DNA of 20,413 nucleotides, taken from assembly GCA_002422225.1 (NCBI GenBank), contig DITX01000045.1, positions 1 to 20,413 of the forward strand, read 5' to 3'. Below, in pieces: positions 6,990 through 15,300 of this stretch (the stretch's first letter is position 1; each line of letters starts with the position of its first letter). The position numbers and the translations under genes are program-made. This DNA is from Gammaproteobacteria bacterium UBA6173 (GTDB lineage Bacteria; Pseudomonadota; Gammaproteobacteria; Pseudomonadales; Pseudohongiellaceae). The notes under the pieces are model-generated. The model saw only the letters and a program-made list of their open reading frames with translations. It was not told the DNA's origin and searched no databases.

Positions 6990-8863
6990 GGTAGTGCTCG
7001 TTCCAACATGCGGATTCTCTGCTCCAGGACACTGCTGTCAAAACCGGGTGCATGTTGTTGGCTCAACACGCGTGCTTCCTGATAATAATTGTAGGCGGCC
7101 TGTGGCTGGTTTATGCGTTCGAGACTGATGCCCAGATTAAATGCGTAATCCGGGCTGATAATGTTGCCCTCACTACGAGCGGTCAGCATCGCGTTGTAAT
7201 AGGCCTGTTGCGCCTCATGCCATCGCTGCATTGAGGCATAGTGATTGCCCAGTGCAAAACTGATGGCGGCGATGTCCGGATATTCGGAGGCTAGCGATTT
7301 AAGATCCGATTCGCGTTGGATCGGGTCTGTCGCCGATGTGGTTTCCAGCATGCCAGCCCGGGCAAAGGGATCGCGCGGGTTCAGTGTCAACAGGCGTGAA
7401 TAACTGCTTCTTGCGCTGATTCGGTCACCTTGTTGCAATGCCGTTGCTGCAAGTCCTAACAGCGCATCCCGGTTAGTCGGGCTTTCGGTCAACACTTGCT
7501 GATACAGCCGACGTGCTGCGGCGTAATCACCTTGTTGATAGGCAGAGTAGGCGCTCAGAATTTGCAGGTTGGGGTCGCGTGCTGGCTGTGCGCGACTGAT
7601 CTGTAGCATCGCCGATGGCTCTTGCGGCGTTGTACTGGCGGCTTCATCTGCAACGGGCATCTCTGTTTGAGCGGCCGCGACATTGCTCTGAGTTGCGGGC
7701 GGTTCGGCCACCGGATTGATCGTGGGACTGGCCAATGTTGGTTGCGGCGCTTGGGCAGTTGAGGGTGCTGGCGTTTGCACGGGTGCTTGGATGGGTGTCT
7801 GGATGGGTGCTTGGATGGGTGCTTGGATGGGCGCCTGCACAGGCGCCAAAGCGGGTTCCTGCGCCACGGGCTGTTGAATCAAGCCCACACTGGTCACTGA
7901 ACTCAGTGTTTCCTGCAGCAAGTTTTGCTCGTTGGTTTCAGGCTCGGCAGTCGCCAGCGCGTCAACACCCAATGGCTCGGGATCGGGCATGACGGGGGAA
8001 GGCGTGTCAAGGAGCTCATCTGGCATCGACTCCGAAGGCTCAATTGGCGTTTCAAGTGCCAACTCGTTGGTAAGCTCAATGGGCTCTGATAGCGTGTAAT
8101 TGTATGTGGTGATTGGAGCGCTGAGAGAAAACCACAACCAACCACCGATCGCCACCACACTTAACGCAGCCGCGGTACCGCCAAGCACAAGGGTGCGTTT
8201 GGATGTGCGTTTGGACTTGCCTTTAGCCGCAAATATAGAGCGCGCGCCAGCTTTATCGAGCACTGATTTGCCGAGCGAAAACTTGGGCTTGAATTTAGCC
8301 TTAGGTACGGGCGCCACAACCGCAGCAGGTATTTCTAATTGAACGTTTTGCTCTGGTTTGGGCTCAGGCTCAGGTTCAGGTTCAGGTTCAGGTTCAGGTT
8401 CAGGTTCAGGTTCAGGTTCAGGTTCAGGCGCCGGCTCAGGTGCAGGCACCAGATCAGGCATATCTGCAAAACGGATTGGATTGGAGTCTTGGGCGGAAAG
8501 TATCAATTCCGCAGACAGCATGTCGGCTGTAAACAAAACGGGGCTGGGTTCTGGTGCCGGAGGCGCACTGTCAGGCTCGGCGTCGAGAAGAAACTCCAAT
8601 GGAATACTCAGGGCTGCGGGTTTGGATGCGGGATTGGGTTCCAGCAATGCCAGATCGTCAAAATTGAATTCAAATTCATCCAGCTTGATGCCTTTTTCAG
8701 GGGCAGGCGCGCTTGGTAATGGCTCCTCCACCGACTCGACAACCGGGGCGCTGGCGGACACCGGAGTGACGCGGTCGGTTGTTTTGCCATCCTCCTGCTC
8801 TTTGAGGGCGGCTCTTTTTTTTGCCTCCTCTGCCTTGCGCAGGGCTTCCATCAATAAACTCAT
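6986..8863 (-). CDS. mshN: MshN-like TPR pilus biogenesis protein
   Basis: 625 residues from the ATG at 8863, 19 bases after the mshL stop; an in-frame start at 8986 would overlap mshL by about 100 bases and adds an atypical sequence. The N-terminus MSLLMEALRKAEEAKK is the conserved beginning of this family (also seen in GspB/ExeB-like proteins). It is followed by an acidic, proline-rich cytoplasmic stretch with an Glu-Pro dipeptide run (about 141-171), a Lys/Arg-rich patch, one transmembrane helix (about 223-247, LVLGGTAAALSVVAIGGWLW), a Gln-Ala-Pro-Ile repeat linker (about 342-365), and periplasmic TPR repeats (about 435-600). TPRs suggest a scaffold between MshL and the inner-membrane complex. 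It is longer than the Vibrio MshN I recall, mainly because of the low-complexity linkers. Its stop overlaps mshE. Confidence 0.82.
   Translation of the reverse strand: MSLLMEALRKAEEAKKRAALKEQEDGKTTDRVTPVSASAPVVESVEEPLPSAPAPEKGIKLDEFEFNFDDLALLEPNPASKPAALSIPLEFLLDAEPDSAPPAPEPSPVLFTADMLSAELILSAQDSNPIRFADMPDLVPAPEPAPEPEPEPEPEPEPEPEPEPEPEPKPEQNVQLEIPAAVVAPVPKAKFKPKFSLGKSVLDKAGARSIFAAKGKSKRTSKRTLVLGGTAAALSVVAIGGWLWFSLSAPITTYNYTLSEPIELTNELALETPIEPSESMPDELLDTPSPVMPDPEPLGVDALATAEPETNEQNLLQETLSSVTSVGLIQQPVAQEPALAPVQAPIQAPIQAPIQTPIQAPVQTPAPSTAQAPQPTLASPTINPVAEPPATQSNVAAAQTEMPVADEAASTTPQEPSAMLQISRAQPARDPNLQILSAYSAYQQGDYAAARRLYQQVLTESPTNRDALLGLAATALQQGDRISARSSYSRLLTLNPRDPFARAGMLETTSATDPIQRESDLKSLASEYPDIAAISFALGNHYASMQRWHEAQQAYYNAMLTARSEGNIISPDYAFNLGISLERINQPQAAYNYYQEARVLSQQHAPGFDSSVLEQRIRMLERALP
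7785..7848 (-). repeat. 12-base tandem repeat coding Gln-Ala-Pro-Ile
   Basis: Imperfect 12-base units (plus strand GGATGGGTGCTT and variants) inside mshN code for successive QAPI/QTPI/QAPV tetrapeptides in the periplasmic linker. The unit is a multiple of three, so copy-number change keeps the frame. Confidence 0.75.
8361..8426 (-). repeat. hexanucleotide microsatellite coding Glu-Pro
   Basis: Nine perfect copies of GGTTCA (plus strand, 8373-8426) preceded by two GGCTCA variants, inside mshN. They encode an uninterrupted Glu-Pro dipeptide run in the cytoplasmic part. Six-base units keep the frame when copy number changes. Confidence 0.95.
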
Positions 8864-8882
8864 ATCTGGTTGCCTGCGGTGG

Positions 8883-10553
8883 TTATCTTGGCTGCACGGT
8901 CTGTGCGGGGGGTTGATTGTTATAGTAATTGTTGATGCCAACGCCACTGTCTGGCAAAAACGCACGGTAATTTTCAAGATCACCATTCAGACTGGGTTCG
9001 CGGATCACAACCGGTCTGATAAAAATGATCAATTCGGTTTTGCTGGCTTTGTCATTACGTTGACTAAACAAATTTCTGACCCCGGGTACGCGAGATAATC
9101 CAGGCATCCCAGCGGTGTTTGACTCCAGTGAGTCTTGCATAAGACCGCCTAAAACGGCAATTTGACCGCTGTATACTTTCAGAATGGATTCTATCTCTCT
9201 TATTTGAATTTCCGGAATAGCATTCTGTATGCCTTCGCTCGCCAGCACGGGGTTAGGGTCATTCACAAAACGCACAATTCTGGAGATGGTAGGGCGTACG
9301 TTGAGTGTTACCTGATCGTTGTCACCAATCTGTGGGGTAACGCTCATTACAAAGCCTATGGGCACGGTGAATGCTTGGCTGGTATAGGTTGCTGGTGTGC
9401 CAGGGGTATTGGCTGTAGGTGCAATACCTGGTTCAACTTCTATCGAAAAGTACACGCGATTGTCGACAACGCGCAGCATGGCCGCCTGATTGTTGAGTGC
9501 CATGATTTTGGGGCTGGAGAGCACGCGCAAGTCCCCAAATTCAGACAGCATACGGATAGTCGCCGCAATGGCGTCAGGTCCACTGGTACGGTCAATTGTT
9601 AACACGGAGGCAGGGGGGGCCGCCAAATTGGTACCGGTAACACTTTGCAGGAAGTCGATTTCACCACTGTTGCGGCTGATGGTCGCCCAGTCGACACCCG
9701 CCTGGTAATTATCACTCAGTGATACCTCAACAACCGTGGCTTCGATCATCACCTGTGCCAAAGTCCTGTTGCGGACGTTATCGATAAACGCCTGGATATC
9801 ACGATGTTGTCGTGCGGTGGCATTAACAGACACTAGGCCCGCTTCACGATTGCTGACCACCGCAGAAGATCCACCACCTTCGGCGCTGCCGCTTTCACCA
9901 AGCATGGACCGAAGATTGGCTTCCAGCGTTGGCCAAAAGCTGTTGCTTGAATTCTGGTTAAGAGAGGAGGTTGAGTTGTTTGCGCCTCCACCGCTAGACC
10001 CGCCTTCGGTACCTCCTACCGACGACAGCGCAGTCGATACGTTCAGGCCAGTCGCGGCACTTCGCTCAACATTCACATAGTCCACCCGGTAAGTTCGGAC
10101 AAACGGCATGTCCGGCTCTACAACCAACGTGTTGCTGTCTTCAAAACGCCACCGAAAATCGCTTTGGCGACTCATGCGTTCTATGATCTGCGGCATGGTC
10201 TGGTCTACGGCATTGATACTGATCAGGCCAGACACACCAGGGTGTACGTCTATATTGATGCCCGCATCGCGGCCCATCGCGAACAGCAGTTCCCGGATGG
10301 GTACGTTCTGAACAACCACAGTGTAGAGCTCTGGCGCTACCTGGGACTGTGGCTGTGGTAACAGCGGCAAGGGTTGACTGATAGTGGGGATGTCATCATT
10401 GGTTATTTGTACTGGCATCTGTATGTGCCGGGAATCTTCGTTGCGGTCAGGTAATGAAGTTGAGCAAGCTGCCATAAACGCGACAAATGCCAGCAGGGCC
10501 GTGGCTCTGAACGTAGACCGACTAAAAATATTTATTGTTGTCACAGCGCTCAT
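8883..10553 (-). CDS. mshL: MSHA-type pilus outer-membrane secretin MshL
   Basis: 556 residues from ATG 10553, chosen because AGAGG lies six bases upstream and the start is two bases after the mshM stop; upstream in-frame TTG and ATG starts are less well placed. The signal sequence ends in a near-canonical lipobox FMAAC (Cys30), so the mature protein is probably lipidated. A small N-terminal secretin/STN-type domain (about 77-145) is followed by a Gly/Ser/Asn-rich linker (about 180-235) and the C-terminal secretin domain (about 267-517). That domain carries VLSSPKIMALNNQAAMLRV and the hallmark GLSRVPGVRNLFS. Length is about that of Vibrio MshL. It forms the multimeric outer-membrane pore through which the pilus passes. 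Confidence 0.93.
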   Translation of the reverse strand: MSAVTTINIFSRSTFRATALLAFVAFMAACSTSLPDRNEDSRHIQMPVQITNDDIPTISQPLPLLPQPQSQVAPELYTVVVQNVPIRELLFAMGRDAGINIDVHPGVSGLISINAVDQTMPQIIERMSRQSDFRWRFEDSNTLVVEPDMPFVRTYRVDYVNVERSAATGLNVSTALSSVGGTEGGSSGGGANNSTSSLNQNSSNSFWPTLEANLRSMLGESGSAEGGGSSAVVSNREAGLVSVNATARQHRDIQAFIDNVRNRTLAQVMIEATVVEVSLSDNYQAGVDWATISRNSGEIDFLQSVTGTNLAAPPASVLTIDRTSGPDAIAATIRMLSEFGDLRVLSSPKIMALNNQAAMLRVVDNRVYFSIEVEPGIAPTANTPGTPATYTSQAFTVPIGFVMSVTPQIGDNDQVTLNVRPTISRIVRFVNDPNPVLASEGIQNAIPEIQIREIESILKVYSGQIAVLGGLMQDSLESNTAGMPGLSRVPGVRNLFSQRNDKASKTELIIFIRPVVIREPSLNGDLENYRAFLPDSGVGINNYYNNQPPAQTVQPR

Positions 10554-10555
10554 GA

Positions 10556-11665
10556 TCATCCTCTTTCCGTCAGACAACCGATTCTGGCTACATTTTGAGC
10601 AAATGGCTGATTGTTACGGATGCGAGCCGGCAATCTGCGAATGCCTGCACGTGCGGCACTTACGCTGTCATAGGTACCAAAATAAAGTTGCCAAAACTGC
10701 CCGTTAACGGAGCTGAGTTGACAGGCATAGGTTTCAGGTAACAGACGCTCTCGATCCAACTGTTGCAGAACGTCGGTGAGATATGCGGACTCATCTTGGC
10801 CCACAGACAGTATGCGAAGCGTATAACCTTCTAGATTGTTGGAACTTGTCCAAGCGTCAAACGCACCCATTCGCTCTGCGAGTATCGGTGGTATGTTTTT
10901 CCCTGTCGTGTTGGCTGCCACGGGGCTTGTAGGTGCTGATTGCACCGCTGGTGCCGCAGTCGCTATGAGAGTGACTGCCTTTGCGGGTGCTGTTAATTCA
11001 ACCTGGGGTGTGTCGGCCAAGGGTGCTTCAACAAAAGCCGTTTGAACCAAGGGTGCTACTTGTTCGATTTGAGTCGTGTCCGCCATCAAGGTTGTTGCTT
11101 CAACAACGGATGTTTCTTCTGCAACGACTGTCTCTTCAACAAGAGCCGTTTCCTCGATGCGAACGGCTGATGTCTCTGACACAGGCGCAGCAGCGCGCTC
11201 ACTGTGCGCAGTCAGTGCTTCAGCGTAGCTTAGTGCGATAGCACGGTTGGAGGAATTTTGCTGAATCAGCATCCAAGCCATGATGACAATGACTGCAACC
11301 ACAATGACGGCCACAAACACACCCAGTGCGATCATGCGCTTGCTGACGTGTTGCTTGTAGTCACTGTCTTGAATTGCCGCTTTAACATGCTGAACGGTGA
11401 CAGTTGGCTCGAGCTGGTTGCCCAGAGACCGTGGCCGAGTTGCGGTGGCTGACTCCGAATAGGCAGCCAGCATGGCTTTGTCGGCAAGGATATTGATGCG
11501 TCTGGTTAAGCCGCCAGAGGCCTTTGCAATCAGGTTTTCAGCGGCTTTGCTGAAAATCTGAGGAGCAGGGCAGCCCGCGGCCTGCAGACGATGGCGCAGG
11601 TAATCGCTGACCTCGTCGGGTGTCAGCGGTTTCAGATAAAAACTGTGAGTAATGCGTTCTTTCAA
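10556..11665 (-). CDS. mshM: mshM-like gene, C-terminal part: lid region, membrane helix and SPOR domain
   Basis: 369-codon frame that continues the ATPase encoded upstream, in the -1 frame. Its first residues (KERITHSFYLKPLTPDEV, then GGLTRRINILADKAMLAA) are the expected continuation of MshM/ExeA-type ATPases, and reading upstream in this frame gives NIRQ before the TTG at 11665. So the TTG is probably not a true start but the frameshift junction. After the ATPase lid come a transmembrane helix (about 111-133, IALGVFVAVIVVAVIVIMAW), an Ala/Thr/Val/Glu-rich periplasmic linker, and a C-terminal SPOR-like domain (about 279-362, YTLRILSVGQDES ... FWQLYFGTYDS). SPOR domains bind glycan strands of peptidoglycan lacking stem peptides. 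The layout also resembles the DamX-type AAA-SPOR proteins of pseudomonads. The stop lies two bases before the mshL start. Confidence 0.75.
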   Translation of the reverse strand: MKERITHSFYLKPLTPDEVSDYLRHRLQAAGCPAPQIFSKAAENLIAKASGGLTRRINILADKAMLAAYSESATATRPRSLGNQLEPTVTVQHVKAAIQDSDYKQHVSKRMIALGVFVAVIVVAVIVIMAWMLIQQNSSNRAIALSYAEALTAHSERAAAPVSETSAVRIEETALVEETVVAEETSVVEATTLMADTTQIEQVAPLVQTAFVEAPLADTPQVELTAPAKAVTLIATAAPAVQSAPTSPVAANTTGKNIPPILAERMGAFDAWTSSNNLEGYTLRILSVGQDESAYLTDVLQQLDRERLLPETYACQLSSVNGQFWQLYFGTYDSVSAARAGIRRLPARIRNNQPFAQNVARIGCLTERG

Positions 11666-12204
11666 CTGACGAATGTTTTTTCCTGCAGATTTTTATCCAG
11701 TTCCGGTTGTCCGAACAGCACAATCTGCATCAGCTTGTGCTGATGGGTCTCCAGGTTACTGAATAGCCGGATCTCTTCCAGAGTCTCCAGCGGCATACTT
11801 TGTGCTTCTTCGATGATGACTAGCACCGATCGGTTGGCCGCATGCTGCTCCAGCAGGTGCGATTGCAGTTTCTGCATCAACACCAGTCTGGGAGTGTCTT
11901 GGGTGACATCAATTTTAAGTTCAAACGCCACGGCATACAGGATGTCGTGTGGTGTCAGTTTAGGGTTGGCGAGATAAACAACTTCGACAGAATCAGGCAA
12001 TCGCTGCTCAAGCATGCGACATAACATGGTCTTGCCGCTGCCGACTTCACCCACAACTTTGAGAATACCCTCCCCAGTTTGAATCGCATACAACAACGCT
12101 TCAAGGACTACGCCGCGACCATTTGCCCCGCCTGTAAAAAACAGCGAAGGGTCAGGGGTGATCCTGAACGGTGGGCGTTCAAGAGAGTAGTATTCCAAGT
12201 ACAC
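11662..12204 (-). CDS. mshM: mshM-like gene, N-terminal part: AAA+ ATPase domain
   Basis: 180 codons from a GTG at 12204, preceded by AAAGGAG at seven bases; the in-frame TTG one codon upstream is less likely. The sequence begins MYLEYYSLERPPFRITPDP, the conserved start of MshM/ExeA ATPases. Walker A is GEVGSGKT (52-59) and Walker B SVLVIIEEAQSM (about 126-137), then LFGQPELDKNLQEK. The frame then reads TFVS and stops at 11662. The family instead continues with a IRQLKERITHSF-type segment, present here in the -1 frame after an A6 run (minus strand; T6 at 11676-11681). One extra A would give a single 549-residue protein covering 12204-10556. The protein is expected to aid secretin assembly through the cell wall, as ExeA does in Aeromonas. 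Whether the gene is broken, recoded or mis-sequenced cannot be settled from the sequence. Confidence 0.8.
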   Translation of the reverse strand: MYLEYYSLERPPFRITPDPSLFFTGGANGRGVVLEALLYAIQTGEGILKVVGEVGSGKTMLCRMLEQRLPDSVEVVYLANPKLTPHDILYAVAFELKIDVTQDTPRLVLMQKLQSHLLEQHAANRSVLVIIEEAQSMPLETLEEIRLFSNLETHQHKLMQIVLFGQPELDKNLQEKTFVS

Positions 12205-12257
12205 CAAAAAACTCCTTTAAAATAGTGACTTAGTGCTTATACTTTAAGTCGCACGTT

Positions 12258-12287
12258 ACTATAAGCCGGTTGTTAGTAAGCCGGCAA
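12258..12287 (-). promoter_or_regulatory. candidate promoter for the msh operon
   Basis: On the minus strand TTGCCG (-35, 12287-12282), 18 bases, TATAGT (-10, 12263-12258), about 55 bases upstream of the mshM GTG. The spacer and -35 overlap a GCCGG/CCGGC inverted repeat (12265-12285 region), which could be an operator or chance. No strong terminator was seen between this site and the giant gene upstream. Confidence 0.45.
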
Positions 12288-12346
12288 GCAAAAACAGGTG
12301 CCTATTTGGGCATAAATGGGGAATAAATGCTGTAAAGAAGTGTAAA

Positions 12347-15300
12347 TCAGGAACTTAGTGTAATCACGGTCTCAATTTCCCGGGTGTTACCCAACGTGGA
12401 CTTGCGCAATTTCGCTCTGAAGCTCAAGACACCATTGCTGCGGGTGATATCTGAAATCTCAGTCGTGTCAGGATCAGTTATCTCGCCCGACAACAGCGCC
12501 CGGGCAATTGCACCTAGATTCTCGTCAACCAGTTCAGAGAGTGAATAGGTGAGTTGCCGAGTGAATTTCAATTGCCCGTTCACAATGCCCAATCCACCTA
12601 CCGTAACTTTAGAGGTGCCGACAACGCTGATGTTGTATTGTGCAATCAGTGCTGGTGGCGGGCCTACTTCAGCCAACCATTGGCTGGACACGGCCGGTAC
12701 GGTGCCTAAAGCAAAATCAAGGGCGCCGAACGGGCCGCCGCGTGCAAACACTTGATCATTGACCACGCTGAGCACGATGGTGCTGCTGGCATCGGTGCCT
12801 GGGTAGGTCTTCCAGACCGCGCCGCCGGCAGTTAAGGTAGTATTGCTGGCCTGTGTTGGGAACACGTCCGGGCTGCGCCGTTCTGCCAGCTCAAACAGGC
12901 TGTTGATGGACTGTACTGCTGCGGCGCTCAGCGCTGCCGTTGAGCAATAGGTGTTGCCGCTGACGCGCGTGCCAGTCAGCGTGCCAAGGCTGTTGCCAGC
13001 CGCGTTGCTTAACTGCACCACCAGACCACTACTGGTGTCAGTCATGTTCAGTCGCGCAATCAGACCGGCTGACGTATTGGTCCAGGTTGCGATGTTAAGA
13101 CTGCCATAATCACTTCTCGGGTTGCTGCTCAAGGTGCTGTTGAGGCACAACTCTCCGTTGCTGTCGATGACTGCGCGCATGATGCTGTTATTGGCAAAGG
13201 GTGCAAACGGATTGGCACCACTTACCAGCAACTCATACGTACCTGTCAGCGCGGCCGGGATGGCTGCAGCGCGATCGGCGCCGCCAACCAGTGTGCGCAG
13301 CTCGGCTAATAGTGAATCAAGCGGGCCAACGTCAACATCGGTCAACCCAAACTCGCCACCCCGCGCAAGCACGCTGCCGTTTACCACCGTCAGCACCAAG
13401 CCACTGTCAGCATAACTGCGTCGGGCGGCCGGGCCAGTGGTTTGGGTGCTGCTGCTTCCTGCTGCCAGTTGAGCAGGGTATTGGCGTTCCGCCAGCATAA
13501 ACAGCTCATTAATGGTTTGAAGTTGCGTGGCGCTCAGCGCTGTTGAAGAGCAGAAGGTATCGGTACTGACACGTTCACCTGTCAGGATGCCGAGGTTACT
13601 GCCTGCGGCATTACGTAAGCTGATGTTGACGCCATTCACGATGTCGGACGTGTCAAAATCAGCAAACAGGTTGGCGGTGGTAAATGTCCAGTTTGCAATG
13701 TGCGGGGTGCTGTAATCGCTGCGCGGGTTACTACTGATCAGGCTGTTCAAGCACAGGTCGCCGTTTGCTGCAATCACAACGCGCACCCTACTATTTGTCG
13801 CAAACGGTGCCAGCGGAATCGCGCCACTGACCACCATGTCGTATGTGCCGCTAAAGATGGCCGGCAGGGTGGCAGGTTTGTTGTCGCCGCCCACCAGTGC
13901 CCGCAACTCTGTCAATTGTGCATTCATGTCGCCAATAACAACGTCGCTGAGGCCAAACTCGGCGCCGCGCGCAAACACCTGATTGTTTATGACACTCAGC
14001 ACCAGTCCATTGGCGGTGTAGCGTCGACTGACAGCCGGGCCGGAAATATGGGTGACATTAACGCCGGCGGGTAACAGGTCAGGGTATTGGCGCTCTGCCA
14101 ACAGGAACAACTCATTGATGGTTTGTATATCGCTGGCAGTGGGGGTTTGGGTTGAGCAAAAGGTATCCGCGCTGATGCGAGTGCCCGTCAGTGTGCCTTG
14201 TGAAGCGCCTGTTGTGTTCTGCAGACTTACTATCAGGCCGTTGCTGGTATCAACAATATTGATGTCGGCAATAAGGCTGGCGCTTGTATTTGTCCAGCGT
14301 GCCAACTGCGGAGTTGTGTACTCGCTGCGCGGATTCATGCTAACAACACTGTTAATACACAACGTGCCGTCAGCCGCAAGGACCACGCGCGCCAGGCTGT
14401 TGTTGGCGAACGGTGATACAGGAGTGGCGCCGCTGACCAGCATGTCATAAGTACCGATTAACGCAGTTGGTATGACGGCGGCGCGGTTATCGCCGCCCAC
14501 ATCGGTTCGCAGGCTCTGCAGCAGAGTGTCTAGATTGCCAAAAAATACATCCTGGTCGCCAAACTCAGCGCCACGGACAAATACTTTGTTGTAGAAAACC
14601 GTGAGCGCGAGCCCATTGCTTTCGTAAAGCTTACGAACTGCCGGGCCTGTGGTAAGGGTAGAGTTATTACCGGCGGGGAACAAGTCAGTGTATTTGCGTT
14701 CCGCAAGCAGAAAGAACTCATCAATATTCAGCAGATCTGCAGTTGAAATTGGTATGGTGGAGCAATCAGTTTCAGCACTGATCCTGGCACCAGTCAGTGT
14801 TCCGAATGAGGTGCCTGATCCATTGCTCAGGCTTATGTTGATATCCGCAGTTGTATCCGTATCCAGCGTGGACGTATCCAGGTCTGCTACAAAATTGGCG
14901 CTGGTATAGGTCCAGCGGGCGAGTTGCGGGCTGCTATATGCACTGCGCGGGTTGCCGGAAATCTGGTTGTTGAGGCATAACTCGCCGTTAGGGCGGAACA
15001 CAACTCGTACCCGGCTATTATTGGCAAAGGGAGCCAAGGGGCTGGCGCCAGTGACCAACATTTCGTAACTGCCGGGTAAGCTTGAAGGGATCACTGCTGC
15101 TCGGGTGTCTCCGCCCACCGTAGCACGTAATTCGCTCAACAGCGTAAACAAACTCCCAAACAGCGTGTCAGTGCTGGCGAAGTTGCCGCCACGAACAAAA
15201 ACCTGATCGTTGACAATGGTCATCACAACGTTGTTACTGGTATAAGTGCGTGCCAACGCTGGCCCGGTGATGAGCTGCGTAAAGTCTCCACCCGGCAATA

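Noticed and set aside
8358..9098. Plus-strand reading frame of 246 codons with a Gly-Ser dipeptide run
   Set aside because: It is the antisense reading of the Glu-Pro microsatellite and flanking mshN/mshL sequence; the minus-strand genes there have recognisable domains and starts.
11676..11682. Canonical programmed -1 frameshift heptamer in mshM
   Set aside because: The string AAAAAAC is present, but the zero frame is GAA AAA ACA rather than A AAA AAC, so tandem slippage of the classic type does not fit, although simpler slippage remains possible.
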